A DNA stretch of 64,000 nucleotides from Solimonas sp. K1W22B-7 (GCF_003428335.1 NZ_CP031704.1:5309343-5373342); one strand, 5' to 3'; counted from the first letter of the stretch, positions 47,886 through 57,952 are shown. The notes: a model not told the origin generated them from the letters alone. A program made the numbers and translations.

Positions 47886-48331
47886 GGGTTTCCTTGCTTG
47901 ATCGCGGCATAGGTGCCGCTGGCGCGCGCCACTTCGCGCGCGCCGATACGGATGGTGGTATTGACGGTGATCCTCGCACGCCCGCGCTTCTGCAGCATCT
48001 GCAGGAAGCGCGGCCACTCGGCCTCGGGCAGGCGGCTTTCGGCGCTGAAATCGGCCAGCGCCGGCTCCAGGTAATCGCACTCGCTGCGCTGGACCATCAG
48101 CTTCGCCTCGACCCCGGCGGCATCCAGCGACTGCTGCACCAGCACCCAGCCGCTGAGGATCGCCAGCGTCGACAGGCTGCCGCCGAAGGCGCTGCCATGG
48201 TGATTCGCATTGGCCGCGATCGGCGCCAGGATCTCCACGCGCCCCGGTTCCTGCGCCAGCACGCGCACGTCCATCGCCGCGGTGAGCGGGATGCTGCGGT
48301 GCAGGTAGGCGCTGGTTTCTTCGATGGTCAT
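47882..48331 (-). CDS. Hotdog-fold thioesterase (YiiD C-terminal-like)
   Basis: The 149-residue protein is a single hotdog domain. ANANHHGSAFGGSLSTLAIL contains the His-Gly and Gly-Gly turn before the long central helix, as in the YiiD C-terminal/DUF4442 group. It likely hydrolyses acyl-CoA or acyl-ACP. It is co-transcribed and translationally coupled with the Nudix gene; a Nudix enzyme acting on CoA or its fragments would fit, but this is speculative. Confidence 0.85.
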   Translation of the reverse strand: MTIEETSAYLHRSIPLTAAMDVRVLAQEPGRVEILAPIAANANHHGSAFGGSLSTLAILSGWVLVQQSLDAAGVEAKLMVQRSECDYLEPALADFSAESRLPEAEWPRFLQMLQKRGRARITVNTTIRIGAREVARASGTYAAIKQGNP

Positions 48332-48380
48332 GGCCGCGGATGATGACCGCCGAGGCGGGCAGGCGGCAACACCCGCGGGT

Positions 48381-48452
48381 CCGTAGGGTGCGCATCGCGC
48401 ACCATTCAGGCAGGCCAGGATTGCCCCGCGTGCGCGATGCGCACCCTACGGG
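48381..48452. repeat. Inverted repeat, CCGTAGGGTGCGCATCGCGC type
   Basis: CCGTAGGGTGCGCATCGCGC and its complement GCGCGATGCGCACCCTACGG are separated by about 30 bases. The 'GTAGGGTGCGCATCGCGCAC' palindrome is a further dispersed family, found once in the window. Confidence 0.82.
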
Positions 48453-48489
48453 CTACGGACGGGCTCCTGCCCACCGCGGCCCTCGAATC

Positions 48490-48517
48490 TGTAGGAGCGC
48501 GCTTGCTCGCTCCTACA
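48490..48517. terminator. Hairpin between the type I operon and the thioesterase gene
   Basis: TGTAGGAGCG-CGCTTGCT-CGCTCCTACA is a perfect 10-base stem. It lies 16 bases beyond the HlyD stop. There is no T-run, so it may be a repeat acting as mRNA 3'-end stabiliser rather than an intrinsic terminator. Confidence 0.6.
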
Positions 48518-48533
48518 TGAACAAGGTCAGCCT

Positions 48534-49766
48534 CTAACGCTCGCGCAGCGCCCGCTCCCTGGCCTTGTTGATCGGCTTGAGCAGGTAGTGAAGGATGGTC
48601 TTGCGCCCGGTGAGCACGTCCACCTGCGCCGTCATGCCCGGGATGATCGGCAGCGGCTTGGCCTCGGTTCCCAGGTAGCTGCGGTCGGTACGCACGCGCA
48701 CGTGGAAGTAGCTTTCGCGGCGCTGGTCGCGCTCGTCGACAATGGAATCGGCGCTGATCATCTCCACCTTGCCGTCCAGGCCGCCGAAGATGCCGTAGTC
48801 GTAGGCCGTGATCTTGACCGTGGCCTGCTGGCCCGGCCGGATGAAGGCGATGTCCTGCGGCCGCAGCTTGGCCTCCACCAGCAGCGTGTCATCCAGCGGC
48901 ACGATCTGCATGATTTCCGCCCCCGGTGCCACCACGCCGCCCACCGTGTTCACCGCGATCTGCTTGACCACGCCGCGCACCGGCGACTTCAGCTCGGTGC
49001 GCGAGACGCGGTCGGCGGCGCCGCGCAGGGTGCCGCGGTAGATCGCCAGTTCCGCCTGGTTCTTCGACAGCTCGGCCGAGGCGGCGGAGCGGTAGGCATT
49101 GCGGCGCTCCGAGATCTTGGCCTGCAGTTCGCCGATGTCGCGCTTCATGCGGATCTCGTCCATCTGCGACATCACGCCCTCGCGCACCAGCGGCGCCGCC
49201 ATGTCGTACTCGCGCCGTGCCAGCTGCAGGCTGCTGTCGAGGCCGCCCACGGCCTGCGACAACTCGCGCGCCCGCGAGTCGAACAGGTTCTGCTCGCTGG
49301 CGATCAGGTCGGGACGGGCCTTGCGGATGTTCTCGGGAAAGCTGACGCGGCCTGCGCCGGCCACCTCCGCCTCCAGCCGCGCCACGGCGGCGCTCAGACC
49401 CATCAGCTTGGCCTGGGTCTCGTCCACCGACGAGGAGAAGCGCGTGTCGTCGATGCGTGCCAGCGTCTGGCCGGCCTGCACCACATCACCCTGGCGCACC
49501 TTCATCTCGGACACGATGCCGCCTTCCAGGCTCTGGATCACCTGCACCTGCGAGGACGGAATGACCTGCGCCTCGCCGTGCGTCACCTCGTCCACCTCGG
49601 CCCAGGCCGCCCAGGCCAGGCCGGTCAGCATCAGCGCCGCCACGCCCCACAGCAGGTAGCGGCTCCAGCCGGGCGCCTGGCGGATCAGCGCCAGCTGGCC
49701 CTGCGCGACGTAGTCGGTCTCGCCGGCACGGGGCAGCAGCTGCGGCTTGGGCCGCGGCAGCATCAT
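48534..49766 (-). CDS. HlyD-family type I secretion periplasmic adaptor
   Basis: The 410-residue membrane fusion protein has an N-terminal inner-membrane helix (YLLWGVAALMLTGLAWAAWA), lipoyl halves (VIQSLEGGIVSEMKVRQGDV, and the C-terminal SPVRGVVKQIAVNTVGGVVA) and a coiled-coil hairpin (about residues 110-260), then PLPIIPGMTAQVDVLTGRKT. It links the ABC exporter to the TolC-like outer-membrane channel. The start overlaps the ABC gene stop by four bases. It is the last gene of the operon. Confidence 0.95.
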   Translation of the reverse strand: MMLPRPKPQLLPRAGETDYVAQGQLALIRQAPGWSRYLLWGVAALMLTGLAWAAWAEVDEVTHGEAQVIPSSQVQVIQSLEGGIVSEMKVRQGDVVQAGQTLARIDDTRFSSSVDETQAKLMGLSAAVARLEAEVAGAGRVSFPENIRKARPDLIASEQNLFDSRARELSQAVGGLDSSLQLARREYDMAAPLVREGVMSQMDEIRMKRDIGELQAKISERRNAYRSAASAELSKNQAELAIYRGTLRGAADRVSRTELKSPVRGVVKQIAVNTVGGVVAPGAEIMQIVPLDDTLLVEAKLRPQDIAFIRPGQQATVKITAYDYGIFGGLDGKVEMISADSIVDERDQRRESYFHVRVRTDRSYLGTEAKPLPIIPGMTAQVDVLTGRKTILHYLLKPINKARERALRER

Positions 49767-51931
49767 GGCGCCGCTCCCGCGGGCTTGCCGCCGCCGCGCA
49801 GCTGCTCCAGCACCGCATCCCGCGGACCCGACAGCAGCAGCTTGCCGCGCTCCAGCACCACCAGGCGGTCCACCAGGCGCAGCAGGCTGGGCTTGTGCGT
49901 CATCAGCACCAGCGTGCGCCCCTGCAAGTGCTGCTCCAGCGCCTCGACAAAGGCGCGCTCGGTGTTGTCGTCCATCGCGCTGCTGGGCTCGTCCAGCACC
50001 AGGATCGGCGCGTCCAGCAGCAGCGCGCGGGCAATGGCGATGCACTGCCGCTGGCCGCCGGACAGGCCTTCGCCTCGCTCGCCGATGACCATGTCGTAGC
50101 CCTCGGGGTGCAGGCGCAGGAAGCTGTCGGCACCGCTGATGCGCGCCACGGCCAGGATCTCGGCGTCGCTGGCGTCGGGCCGCGACAGGGCGATGTTGTC
50201 GCGCGCCGTGCCGTAGAACAGCAGCGCATCCTGCGGCACCACGGCGACGTTGCGGCGCAGGTCGGCGGGGTCGATCTGCGCGATGTCGATCTGGTCGAAC
50301 AGCAGCGTGCCCTCCTGCGGCTGGTACAGGCCCTGCAGCAGGCGGGCGATCGTGCTCTTGCCGCTGCCGATGCGCCCCAGCACGCCGACGCGCTCGCCGG
50401 GGCGGATCTCCAGGCTGACGCGGTCCAGTGCCGCGGCGGCCTGCTCCGGGTAGCGGAACAGCAGCTGCTGGACGCTGATGGCACCGTCCAGGCGCGGGCG
50501 GTGCAGGTAACGGCGCTCCGGCGGGCGCTCCGTGGGCTGCGCCATGATCGCGTTGAGGCTTTCCAGCGCCACGCGCGTGCGGCTCCAGCGCGACAGCAGG
50601 TTGGTCAGCGCGCCCATCGGCGCCAGCGCGCGCCCGGTGAGGATGCTGCAGGCGATCAGCCCGCCCATGGTCAGCTTGCCGTCGACGATCAGGTAGACGC
50701 CGGCCACCACCACCACGATGCTGGCGAACTGCTGCAGGAAGCCGCTGGCATGCGTCGCCAGCGAGGAATAGTGGCGCGAGCGCAGCCCCGCCTGCGCGGC
50801 ACGGGCCACGTGGCCCAGCCAGCGGTGCATCATCGGTCCCTCGGCGCCGGCCGACTTCAGCGCCTCCAGGCCGGACACCGCTTCCACCGCGATGGCCTGC
50901 TTCTGGCTGCCCTCGCGCTGCGCCTCGGCCACGGCGGCGCGTAGCGGCCGCTCCATCAGCCAGGCCGCGGCCAGGCTCAGCGGCAGCAACAGCAGCGGCA
51001 CCAGCGCCAACGGACCCCCGATGATGCCGATCACCGCAACGAACAGCAGCGCGAAGGGCAGGTCCACCAGCGTCGCCAGCGTGGCGGAGGTGAAGAACTC
51101 GCGCACCGACTCGAACTCGCCGAGCTGGCTGGCGAAGGAGCCGGCGGACTTCGGCCGGTGCTCCAGCCGCGTATTGAACACCTGGCCCATCATGCGCTCG
51201 GCCAGCAGCAGGTCGGCTCCGCGCCCGGCGATGTCGATGAACCAGCCGCGCAGCACGCGCAGCAGCGCGTCGAAGCCCAGCGCCAGCGTCGCACCCACCG
51301 CCAGCACCCACAGCGTCTCTACCGCACGGTTGGGCACCACGCGGTCGTAGACGTTCATGGTGAACAGCGGCAGCGCCAGCGCGATCAGGTTCACCAGCAG
51401 CGCCGCCAGCACCACCTGGCCGTAGAGGCCGCGGTACTGCCACAGCGCGCTCCAGAACCAGTTCTTCGGTCCCGTCTCCTCGTACTGGGTCGCGCGGGCC
51501 TCCAGCTTGTGGCGCGGCGCCAGCAGCAGGCAGTAGCCGCCGTAGTTTTCCTCCAGGGTCGCGATCTCCAGGTCGCGTTCGGCCTGCGCCTCCGGCAGCC
51601 AGATGCGGCAGCGCCCCTCCGCGGAGCGGCCCAGCAGCACGCAAGCCTGGCCGTCGCGGCACAGCAGCAGCGCCGGCAGCAGCAGCGGCGAGAGCTGCGC
51701 CAGCGGCCGCTGCAGCAGCCGGCTGTCGAAGCCGGCCCGCTCCGCCGCCATCGGGAACTGCTCCACCGACAAGCGGCCGCCCGCCAGCGGCAGGCGCGCG
51801 GTCAGGGCCTCCGCCGAAAAGCTGCGGCCCTCGCGGCCGCAGAACCACCGCAGGCAGGCCAGCAGCGGATCGGGATCACCGGCCGGCGTGATCGGCGCGA
51901 GTCCGGCATCGGGCGGAGGAGCGGGCAGCAC
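49763..51931 (-). CDS. Type I secretion permease/ATPase (LapB/LssB-like, C39-like domain inactive)
   Basis: The 722-residue exporter has an N-terminal C39-peptidase-like domain (about 1-140) lacking the catalytic Cys-containing Q-x4-C motif, i.e. a substrate-docking domain as in RTX-adhesin systems. Six membrane helices (about 150-430) are followed by an ABC domain with Walker A GRIGSGKST, signature LSGGQRQ and Walker B ILVLDEPSSAMD. It uses ATP to export the adhesin directly from cytosol to outside. It begins 3 bases after the adhesin stop. Confidence 0.95.
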   Translation of the reverse strand: MLPAPPPDAGLAPITPAGDPDPLLACLRWFCGREGRSFSAEALTARLPLAGGRLSVEQFPMAAERAGFDSRLLQRPLAQLSPLLLPALLLCRDGQACVLLGRSAEGRCRIWLPEAQAERDLEIATLEENYGGYCLLLAPRHKLEARATQYEETGPKNWFWSALWQYRGLYGQVVLAALLVNLIALALPLFTMNVYDRVVPNRAVETLWVLAVGATLALGFDALLRVLRGWFIDIAGRGADLLLAERMMGQVFNTRLEHRPKSAGSFASQLGEFESVREFFTSATLATLVDLPFALLFVAVIGIIGGPLALVPLLLLPLSLAAAWLMERPLRAAVAEAQREGSQKQAIAVEAVSGLEALKSAGAEGPMMHRWLGHVARAAQAGLRSRHYSSLATHASGFLQQFASIVVVVAGVYLIVDGKLTMGGLIACSILTGRALAPMGALTNLLSRWSRTRVALESLNAIMAQPTERPPERRYLHRPRLDGAISVQQLLFRYPEQAAAALDRVSLEIRPGERVGVLGRIGSGKSTIARLLQGLYQPQEGTLLFDQIDIAQIDPADLRRNVAVVPQDALLFYGTARDNIALSRPDASDAEILAVARISGADSFLRLHPEGYDMVIGERGEGLSGGQRQCIAIARALLLDAPILVLDEPSSAMDDNTERAFVEALEQHLQGRTLVLMTHKPSLLRLVDRLVVLERGKLLLSGPRDAVLEQLRGGGKPAGAAP

Positions 51932-51934
51932 GGG

Positions 51935-54900
51935 TCAGATGAAGAAGTTCACCGGGATGCCCTGCTCGACGTAGACCGTTGCGCCGCCCGCGACATAGCT
52001 GTCGAAGACCAGGCCGCCGATGTTCGCAGGGCCCGCATCAACGAAGCTCGCATCGAGCAGCGCCTGGTCATTGCTGTCGCCGCCGATCACCAGGGCATCG
52101 CTGTCAGACATGTCGAGCACATCGTTGATGGACAGGATGACGGTGTTGGCAGCGGCATCGGTCTTCAGGTCGATGACCTCGATGCCCAGCAGGACATTCT
52201 GGGCGATCGCGGTGAAGTCCAGGGAGTCGCCGTTGCTCAGCGTCAAGGCGTCGATTCCGCTGCCGCCATCGACCAGGGTGTCGACCGCATCGTAGCTCAG
52301 GACGTCGTTGTCGGCACCGCCCTGCAGTTCGTCGACACCGCTGCCGCCGTGGAGCCGGTCGTCGCCCGCATCGCCGGTCAGGTAATCGACGCCGGCGCCG
52401 CCCAGCAGCCGGTCGGCATTGGCGCCGCCGTACAGGTAGTCATCGCCATCGCCGCCGAGCAGCGTGTCGTCGTCCTCATCGCCGAGCAGCGTGTCGTTGC
52501 CGGCACCGCCGATCAGCCGGTCGTTGCCGTTGAAGCCGACCGCGGTGTCATTGCCATCGCCGAGGTTGATGACGTTGTCGCCAAAGTGGCCGTAGACGGT
52601 GTCATCGCCGCCGAGGGCGAGGATGCCCGTGTCGCTGGGACCGATGATGACGAAGCTCGCGCCCATGTCGCCCACGAGGTTATAGCGTCCGGTGGGGTCG
52701 AAGCCGTAGAACACCGCGGCGTCGCCGGCATACGTGCCGGTGGGAAAGGCGCCGGGCGAGCCGATCAGCAGGTCGTCAAGCCCGTCGCCGTTCACATCCC
52801 CGGCGCCGGACACCGAGGCGCCGGCATACTCGTAATCGGCGCTGCCCAGCACGCGGAAGCCGTTGCGGCCGTCGAGATCGTCGAGGTTGATGTCGGCGTC
52901 GAAGCCGTCGAGGCTGCCGTAGATCACGTAGACAGCGCCGCGGAAGATGACACCGTCGGCGGAATTGCCCGGCGCACCCACCAGGATGTCCTCGATGCCG
53001 TCGCCGTTGATGTCACCCGCCGCGGACACCGCGCGGCCGGCGGACCCCCCGATGCTGTCGCCGTCGATGCGGAAGCCGTTGCTGCCGTCCAGCGCGGTCA
53101 CGTCCACGCTGGCCTCGTGGACACCCGCGTGCCCGAAGATCACATAGGCGGCACCGGCGAGATTGGACGTGAAGGCCGAGTTGATCTCCAGGCCGCCGGC
53201 GTCGGTGTCGCCCACCAGGCGGAAGTCGGTGCTGTTGTAGGCCAGGTGGCTGCCCTGCGCCGCGTGCAGCTCGCCGTAGAAATCGCCGACGCTGTTGAAC
53301 ACCGTGGTGCGGATGTCGTAGCCGCCCGGGGCCGTGAACGTGAACTCCGCCACGTGATCGCCGGTCCCGGAAAATTCCCGGGTCTCGTCGGCATCGTCGT
53401 AGTCGCCGTCACGGTTGAGGTCGATCTGCAGCCGGGCGCCGTCGTCGCTGCCCAGCGCGAAGGTCCAGCTGCCGGCCGTGGTGATGCGGATCTCCCCCTC
53501 GCCAACCACGACGCTGTTGTCGTTGTCCTCGTCGTTGTAGTCCACCCCATCGGGGTTCTCGTCGGCCACCTCGCCGTTTCCGCCGGTCCCGAAGTTGAAG
53601 GCGTCGGTGTTGCTGCTGAGGATCGGGTCTTCCGGGTGGGCGATGGCATGGTCGGCATCCGCCAGGCTCAGCAGCGGATCGGCCGAGCGGATCACCGTCA
53701 TGTGCCAGCCGGGCGAGAAGCTCATGTCCTCCGGCGTCAGCGTGGCCGGACTGTGGCCCGGCGCGCCGAGCAGCAGGTCGTCGAAGCCGTCGCCATTGAG
53801 GTCGCCGGCGGAGGAGATGGCCGTGGACAGCAGGTCGGAGTCGCTGCCATTGATGCGGTAGCCCTCGGAACCATCCAGCGTGGCCAGGTCCAGCGCGGGA
53901 TCGATGCCGGCGGCGCTGCCGAAGACCACGTAGGCGCGGCCGGCAACGCCATCGCCCGCTGCGCCGATCAGCAGGTCGTCATAGCCATCGCCGTTGACGT
54001 CCCCCGCGCTGCTGACGGCGATGCCCAGGCCCTCGAGGTCACCGGTACCCTGCAGGCGTGCGCCGTTGCTGCCGTCCAGCGTGGTCAGGTCCAGCTCCGG
54101 GTCGAACCCGGTGTCGGTACCGTAGACCAGGTAGCTGGCGCCGGCGAAGGCCGCACCGGCGTAACCGGCGGCGGGAGCACCGATCAGCAGGTCGGCGAAG
54201 CCATCGCCGTTGACATCGCCGGCGCTGCTGACCGAGTAGCCGCTGGCGTCCCCCGCCGCTTCGCCGACGATGCTGAAGCCGTTGCTGCCGTCCAGTGTGT
54301 CGAGATCGAAGCTGGCGTCGAAGCCGCCGGCAGCACCGAAGATCACATAGGTCGTGCCGGGATCGCTGAAGAAGCCGTTGGCGTCCCGCCCGCCCGGGGC
54401 GCCGACGATCAGGTCATCATAGCCGTCGCCGTTGACGTCGCCCGCGCCCGCCATCGCCACGCCGAAGCCATCGCCCGCGGGGCGGTCGATGCGGAAGCCG
54501 TTGCTGCCGTCCAGCGCGGTCAGGTCCAGGCTGGCTCCGGGGCCGGCAGCGGAGCCGAAGATCAGGTAGGCCGTGCCGCCGTTGCAGCCACAGCCCGGGT
54601 CGGGCGTGCCGACCAGGATGTCCGCGTAGCCATCGTTGTTGACGTCGCCCGCGGCGCTTACCACGAAGCCGGTGGCATCGTCCGCCGCCAGGCCCGGAAT
54701 GCGGAAGCCGTTGCTGCCGTCGAGATCGGCCAGGTCGAACTCGTCGGGCAGGTCGGTGACCGTCACCTCGATCGTCTGCGCGTTGGTCTGGCTGCCGTCG
54801 CTGGCGCCTACCTGCACCTGGTAGACGTTGTCGGCGCTGCAGCCGCAGCCGAACGGCCGCTCGTAGTCCGGCTTGTCGACGAAGACCAATGCCCCGCTGC

Positions 54901-57900
54901 TGGCGTCGATCGCGAACAGATCGGCATCGGCGCCGCCGAGGATGGAGTAGGTGATCGCGCCGCCGCCCGGCACGGTGGCGGAAACCGTGCCGACGCCGTA
55001 GCGGTTCTCCTCGGTGCTGAAGCTGTCGGCGCTGCCGAAGACGATGCTGGAGACGTGGACGGTCACATTCTGCGGGATGTCGAAGGTCCCGTCGCTGACC
55101 TGCACCTGCACTTCGTAGGCGTTGTCGCCGGCCACACCCCCGACATCCGCCGGGTTGTCGTAATCCGGCGCCGCGAGGAAGCTCAGTTCGCCGGTACTGG
55201 CGTCGATGCCGAACAGCGCCGCATCGTCGCCGCCGATGATGCTGTAGGTCAGGGTGTCGCCATCGTCATCGACGGCCTCGACCTGGCCCACGGCGGTCTG
55301 CATCGTGGTGGCGTACAGGTCGGTAGGGCTGAGGATCACCGGCATCTCGGGCACATCGTTGACCGTCACCAGGATCGTCTGCGTCGTGACGAGGTCGCCG
55401 TCGCTGGCCGTGACCTCGACCTCGTAGACATTGTCGCCGTCGAGATCGTCCGGCCGCTCGAAGTTCGCTGCGTCGTAGAAGCTCAGCTCGCCGGTGCCGG
55501 AGTCGATCTGGAAGAGGAAGTCGTCGTCGCCGGCGCCCGTGATGGCGTAGCTCAGGGTGTCGCCGTCGGGATCGGTGGCGTCGACCGTGCCGACCGCCGT
55601 CGTGTTCTCGTCGACGCTTAAGCTGCTGCTGCTGTTGATGACGGGCGCGTCGACCGGGCTGTCGTTGAGATCGATCAGGTTCACCCGCACCGTTGTCGTA
55701 TCCGTAAGCCCCGCGCTGTCGGTCACGCGCACCGATACCTGTTGCACCGGAGCGTATTCGTAGTTCAGCAGCGCCGGGTTGGCCACGCGCAGTTCGCCGG
55801 TGGTGGAGTCGATCGCGAAGACGCCGGACAGGGTGGCGCCGACGATCGAGTAGGTGAGGGACGCTCCCGCCGCCGCTACCGTCCCCACCACCGTACCGGC
55901 AGCCTTGTTCTCGTCAACCGAAAATACCTGGCCTCGCCCCAGGGCGGGGTCGGGCTGGTCGATCAGGTTCACCCGCACCGTTGTCGTATCCGCAAGCCCC
56001 GCGCTGTCGGTCACGCGCACCGATACCTGTTGCACCGGAGCGTATTCGTAGTTCAGCAGCGCCGGGTTGGCCACGCGCAGTTCGCCGGTGGTGGAGTCGA
56101 TCGCGAAGACGCCGGACAGGGTGGCGCCGACGATCGAGTAGGTAAGAGTTTCTCCCACCGTCGGGTGACTCGCCGCCACCGTCCCCACCACCGTGCCGGC
56201 AGCCTTGTTCTCGTCAACCGAAAATACCTGGCCTCGCCCCAGGGCGGGGTCGGGCTGGTCGATCAGGTTCACCCGCACCGTTGTCGTATCCGTAAGCCCC
56301 GCGCTGTCGGTCACGCGCACCGATACCTGTTGCACCGGAGCGTATTCGTAGTTCAGCAGCGCCGGGTTGGCCACGCGCAGTTCGCCGGTGGTGGAGTCGA
56401 TCGCGAAGACGCCGGACAGGGTGGCGCCGACGATCGAGTAGGTGAGGGACGCTCCCGCCGCCGCTACCGTCCCCACCACCGTACCGGCAGCCTTGTTCTC
56501 GTCAACCGAAAATACCTGGCCTCGCCCCAGGGCGGGGTCGGGCTGGTCGATCAGGTTCACCCGCACCGTTGTCGTATCCGCAAGCCCCGCGCTGTCGGTC
56601 ACGCGCACCGATACCTGTTGCACCGGAGCGTATTCGTAGTTCAGCAGCGCCGGGTTGGCCACGCGCAGTTCGCCGGTGGTGGAGTCGATCGCGAAGACGC
56701 CGGACAGGGTGGCGCCGACGATCGAGTAGGTAAGAGTTTCTCCCACCGTCGGGTGACTCGCCGCCACCGTCCCCACCACCGTGCCGGCAGCCTTGTTCTC
56801 GTCAACCGAAAATACCTGGCCTCGCCCCAGGGCGGGGTCGGGCTGGTCGATCAGGTTCACCCGCACCGTTGTCGTATCCGTAAGCCCCGCGCTGTCGGTC
56901 ACGCGCACCGATACCTGTTGCACCGGAGCGTATTCGTAGTTCAGCAGCGCCGGGTTGGCCACGCGCAGTTCGCCGGTGGTGGAGTCGATCGCGAAGACGC
57001 CGGACAGGGTGGCGCCGACGATCGAGTAGGTGAGGGACGCTCCCGCCGCCGCTACCGTCCCCACCACCGTACCGGCAGCCTTGTTCTCGTCAACCGAAAA
57101 TACCTGGCCTCGCCCCAGGGCGGGGTCGGGCTGGTCGATCAGGTTCACCCGCACCGTTGTCGTATCCGCAAGCCCCGCGCTGTCGGTCACGCGCACCGAT
57201 ACCTGTTGCACCGGAGCGTATTCGTAGTTCAGCAGCGCCGGGTTGGCCACGCGCAGTTCGCCGGTGGTGGAGTCGATCGCGAAGACGCCGGACAGGGTGG
57301 CGCCGACGATCGAGTAGGTAAGAGTTTCTCCCACCGTCGGGTGACTCGCCGCCACCGTCCCCACCACCGTGCCGGCAGCCTTGTTCTCGTCTACGGAAAA
57401 CTGCTGGTTGTCGATCGCCACCGGCGGCAGGCCGGCATCCTTGGCGGTCACGGTGGCTGGCCCCGCCACCTGCGCAGCGCCGGGGGGTTCGTCCCCCGTC
57501 CACTCCGACGCCGCAGGGTCCTCGCCGACCACGGGCACCAGGTTTACCGCGATCGCAACGCGTGGTGCGCGTGCCACTTCCCGCGGCTCCTGCGCGGTAC
57601 TCTCGGGGCGCAACATGCGTTCCAGTGCGAGCTCGGTCAGTGGCTGCAGGTGCGAGTCGCCGCTGTCCCGTTCGGCCAGGGCCAGCACGCGTTCCCTCAG
57701 CCCCGGGGGCAGGTCGATCGTCGCCCGCGGCTCGGCTTCTTCGGTGAAGAAGCCTGAGAGACGGAATTCGCCGCCACCGTCGGTCCGGAATACCAGGTCC
57801 CGCTCCTCCACGCGCAGGTCGGTCAGCCCTGCGGCGGCGCCTTGGGCCAGCCGGTAGTGCGCACCGGCGATCGTTTCCACCACGCCCCCGCGCATCGGCG

Positions 57901-57952
57901 TCAAATCCCGGGCATCCGCGTTCTGGGTGCGATTGGCAATCACTGCTTTCAT
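51935..57952 (-). CDS. Giant RTX adhesin: cadherin-like repeats, FG-GAP propeller, RTX C-terminus
   Basis: The 2005-residue, acidic, type I-secreted protein reads in order as follows. There is an N-terminal module (about 1-110, with DLVFRTDGGGEFRLSGFF, resembling BapA-prefix/retention modules). Then come six cadherin-like repeats in three nearly identical 196-residue pairs (VDENKAAGTVVGTVAA...), three diverged cadherin-like domains, and seven FG-GAP/integrin-type repeats (VSSAGDVNGDGFADLLIGAP type). A PA14-like beta insert (AGSWTFALGSDDGARLQIDL) interrupts the propeller. RTX nonapeptides (GGDGDDYLYGGANADRLLGG and neighbours) and a hydrophobic C-terminal secretion signal ending NFFI close it. 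Calcium binding is expected throughout. The ATG at 57952 has GGTGGAGA upstream. No LapG-like protease is encoded here. Confidence 0.93.
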   Translation of the reverse strand: MKAVIANRTQNADARDLTPMRGGVVETIAGAHYRLAQGAAAGLTDLRVEERDLVFRTDGGGEFRLSGFFTEEAEPRATIDLPPGLRERVLALAERDSGDSHLQPLTELALERMLRPESTAQEPREVARAPRVAIAVNLVPVVGEDPAASEWTGDEPPGAAQVAGPATVTAKDAGLPPVAIDNQQFSVDENKAAGTVVGTVAASHPTVGETLTYSIVGATLSGVFAIDSTTGELRVANPALLNYEYAPVQQVSVRVTDSAGLADTTTVRVNLIDQPDPALGRGQVFSVDENKAAGTVVGTVAAAGASLTYSIVGATLSGVFAIDSTTGELRVANPALLNYEYAPVQQVSVRVTDSAGLTDTTTVRVNLIDQPDPALGRGQVFSVDENKAAGTVVGTVAASHPTVGETLTYSIVGATLSGVFAIDSTTGELRVANPALLNYEYAPVQQVSVRVTDSAGLADTTTVRVNLIDQPDPALGRGQVFSVDENKAAGTVVGTVAAAGASLTYSIVGATLSGVFAIDSTTGELRVANPALLNYEYAPVQQVSVRVTDSAGLTDTTTVRVNLIDQPDPALGRGQVFSVDENKAAGTVVGTVAASHPTVGETLTYSIVGATLSGVFAIDSTTGELRVANPALLNYEYAPVQQVSVRVTDSAGLADTTTVRVNLIDQPDPALGRGQVFSVDENKAAGTVVGTVAAAGASLTYSIVGATLSGVFAIDSTTGELRVANPALLNYEYAPVQQVSVRVTDSAGLTDTTTVRVNLIDLNDSPVDAPVINSSSSLSVDENTTAVGTVDATDPDGDTLSYAITGAGDDDFLFQIDSGTGELSFYDAANFERPDDLDGDNVYEVEVTASDGDLVTTQTILVTVNDVPEMPVILSPTDLYATTMQTAVGQVEAVDDDGDTLTYSIIGGDDAALFGIDASTGELSFLAAPDYDNPADVGGVAGDNAYEVQVQVSDGTFDIPQNVTVHVSSIVFGSADSFSTEENRYGVGTVSATVPGGGAITYSILGGADADLFAIDASSGALVFVDKPDYERPFGCGCSADNVYQVQVGASDGSQTNAQTIEVTVTDLPDEFDLADLDGSNGFRIPGLAADDATGFVVSAAGDVNNDGYADILVGTPDPGCGCNGGTAYLIFGSAAGPGASLDLTALDGSNGFRIDRPAGDGFGVAMAGAGDVNGDGYDDLIVGAPGGRDANGFFSDPGTTYVIFGAAGGFDASFDLDTLDGSNGFSIVGEAAGDASGYSVSSAGDVNGDGFADLLIGAPAAGYAGAAFAGASYLVYGTDTGFDPELDLTTLDGSNGARLQGTGDLEGLGIAVSSAGDVNGDGYDDLLIGAAGDGVAGRAYVVFGSAAGIDPALDLATLDGSEGYRINGSDSDLLSTAISSAGDLNGDGFDDLLLGAPGHSPATLTPEDMSFSPGWHMTVIRSADPLLSLADADHAIAHPEDPILSSNTDAFNFGTGGNGEVADENPDGVDYNDEDNDNSVVVGEGEIRITTAGSWTFALGSDDGARLQIDLNRDGDYDDADETREFSGTGDHVAEFTFTAPGGYDIRTTVFNSVGDFYGELHAAQGSHLAYNSTDFRLVGDTDAGGLEINSAFTSNLAGAAYVIFGHAGVHEASVDVTALDGSNGFRIDGDSIGGSAGRAVSAAGDINGDGIEDILVGAPGNSADGVIFRGAVYVIYGSLDGFDADINLDDLDGRNGFRVLGSADYEYAGASVSGAGDVNGDGLDDLLIGSPGAFPTGTYAGDAAVFYGFDPTGRYNLVGDMGASFVIIGPSDTGILALGGDDTVYGHFGDNVINLGDGNDTAVGFNGNDRLIGGAGNDTLLGDEDDDTLLGGDGDDYLYGGANADRLLGGAGVDYLTGDAGDDRLHGGSGVDELQGGADNDVLSYDAVDTLVDGGSGIDALTLSNGDSLDFTAIAQNVLLGIEVIDLKTDAAANTVILSINDVLDMSDSDALVIGGDSNDQALLDASFVDAGPANIGGLVFDSYVAGGATVYVEQGIPVNFFI
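55670..57409 (-). repeat. Three tandem 588-bp near-identical repeats in the adhesin gene
   Basis: The 588-base unit (two cadherin-like domains, 100 plus 96 residues) is present three times with virtually no nucleotide difference in the parts I compared. The two domains of a pair differ by SHPTVGE versus AGA and by ADTTTV versus TDTTTV. The period is visible at 55854, 56442 and 57030. Array length may vary between strains or have been collapsed in assembly. Confidence 0.9.

Noticed and set aside
51158..55621. Long plus-strand open frame (1487 codons) opposite the ABC and adhesin genes
   Set aside because: It is antisense to coding sequence with clear domains. The lack of stops comes from the GC-rich, repetitive adhesin codons.
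55742..57757. Repeated plus-strand open frame with HRSVFVVQQRRVGHAQ units; CRISPR-like regularity
   Set aside because: It is the antisense of the 588-bp cadherin-like repeats. The period is far too long for CRISPR and there are no unique spacers.
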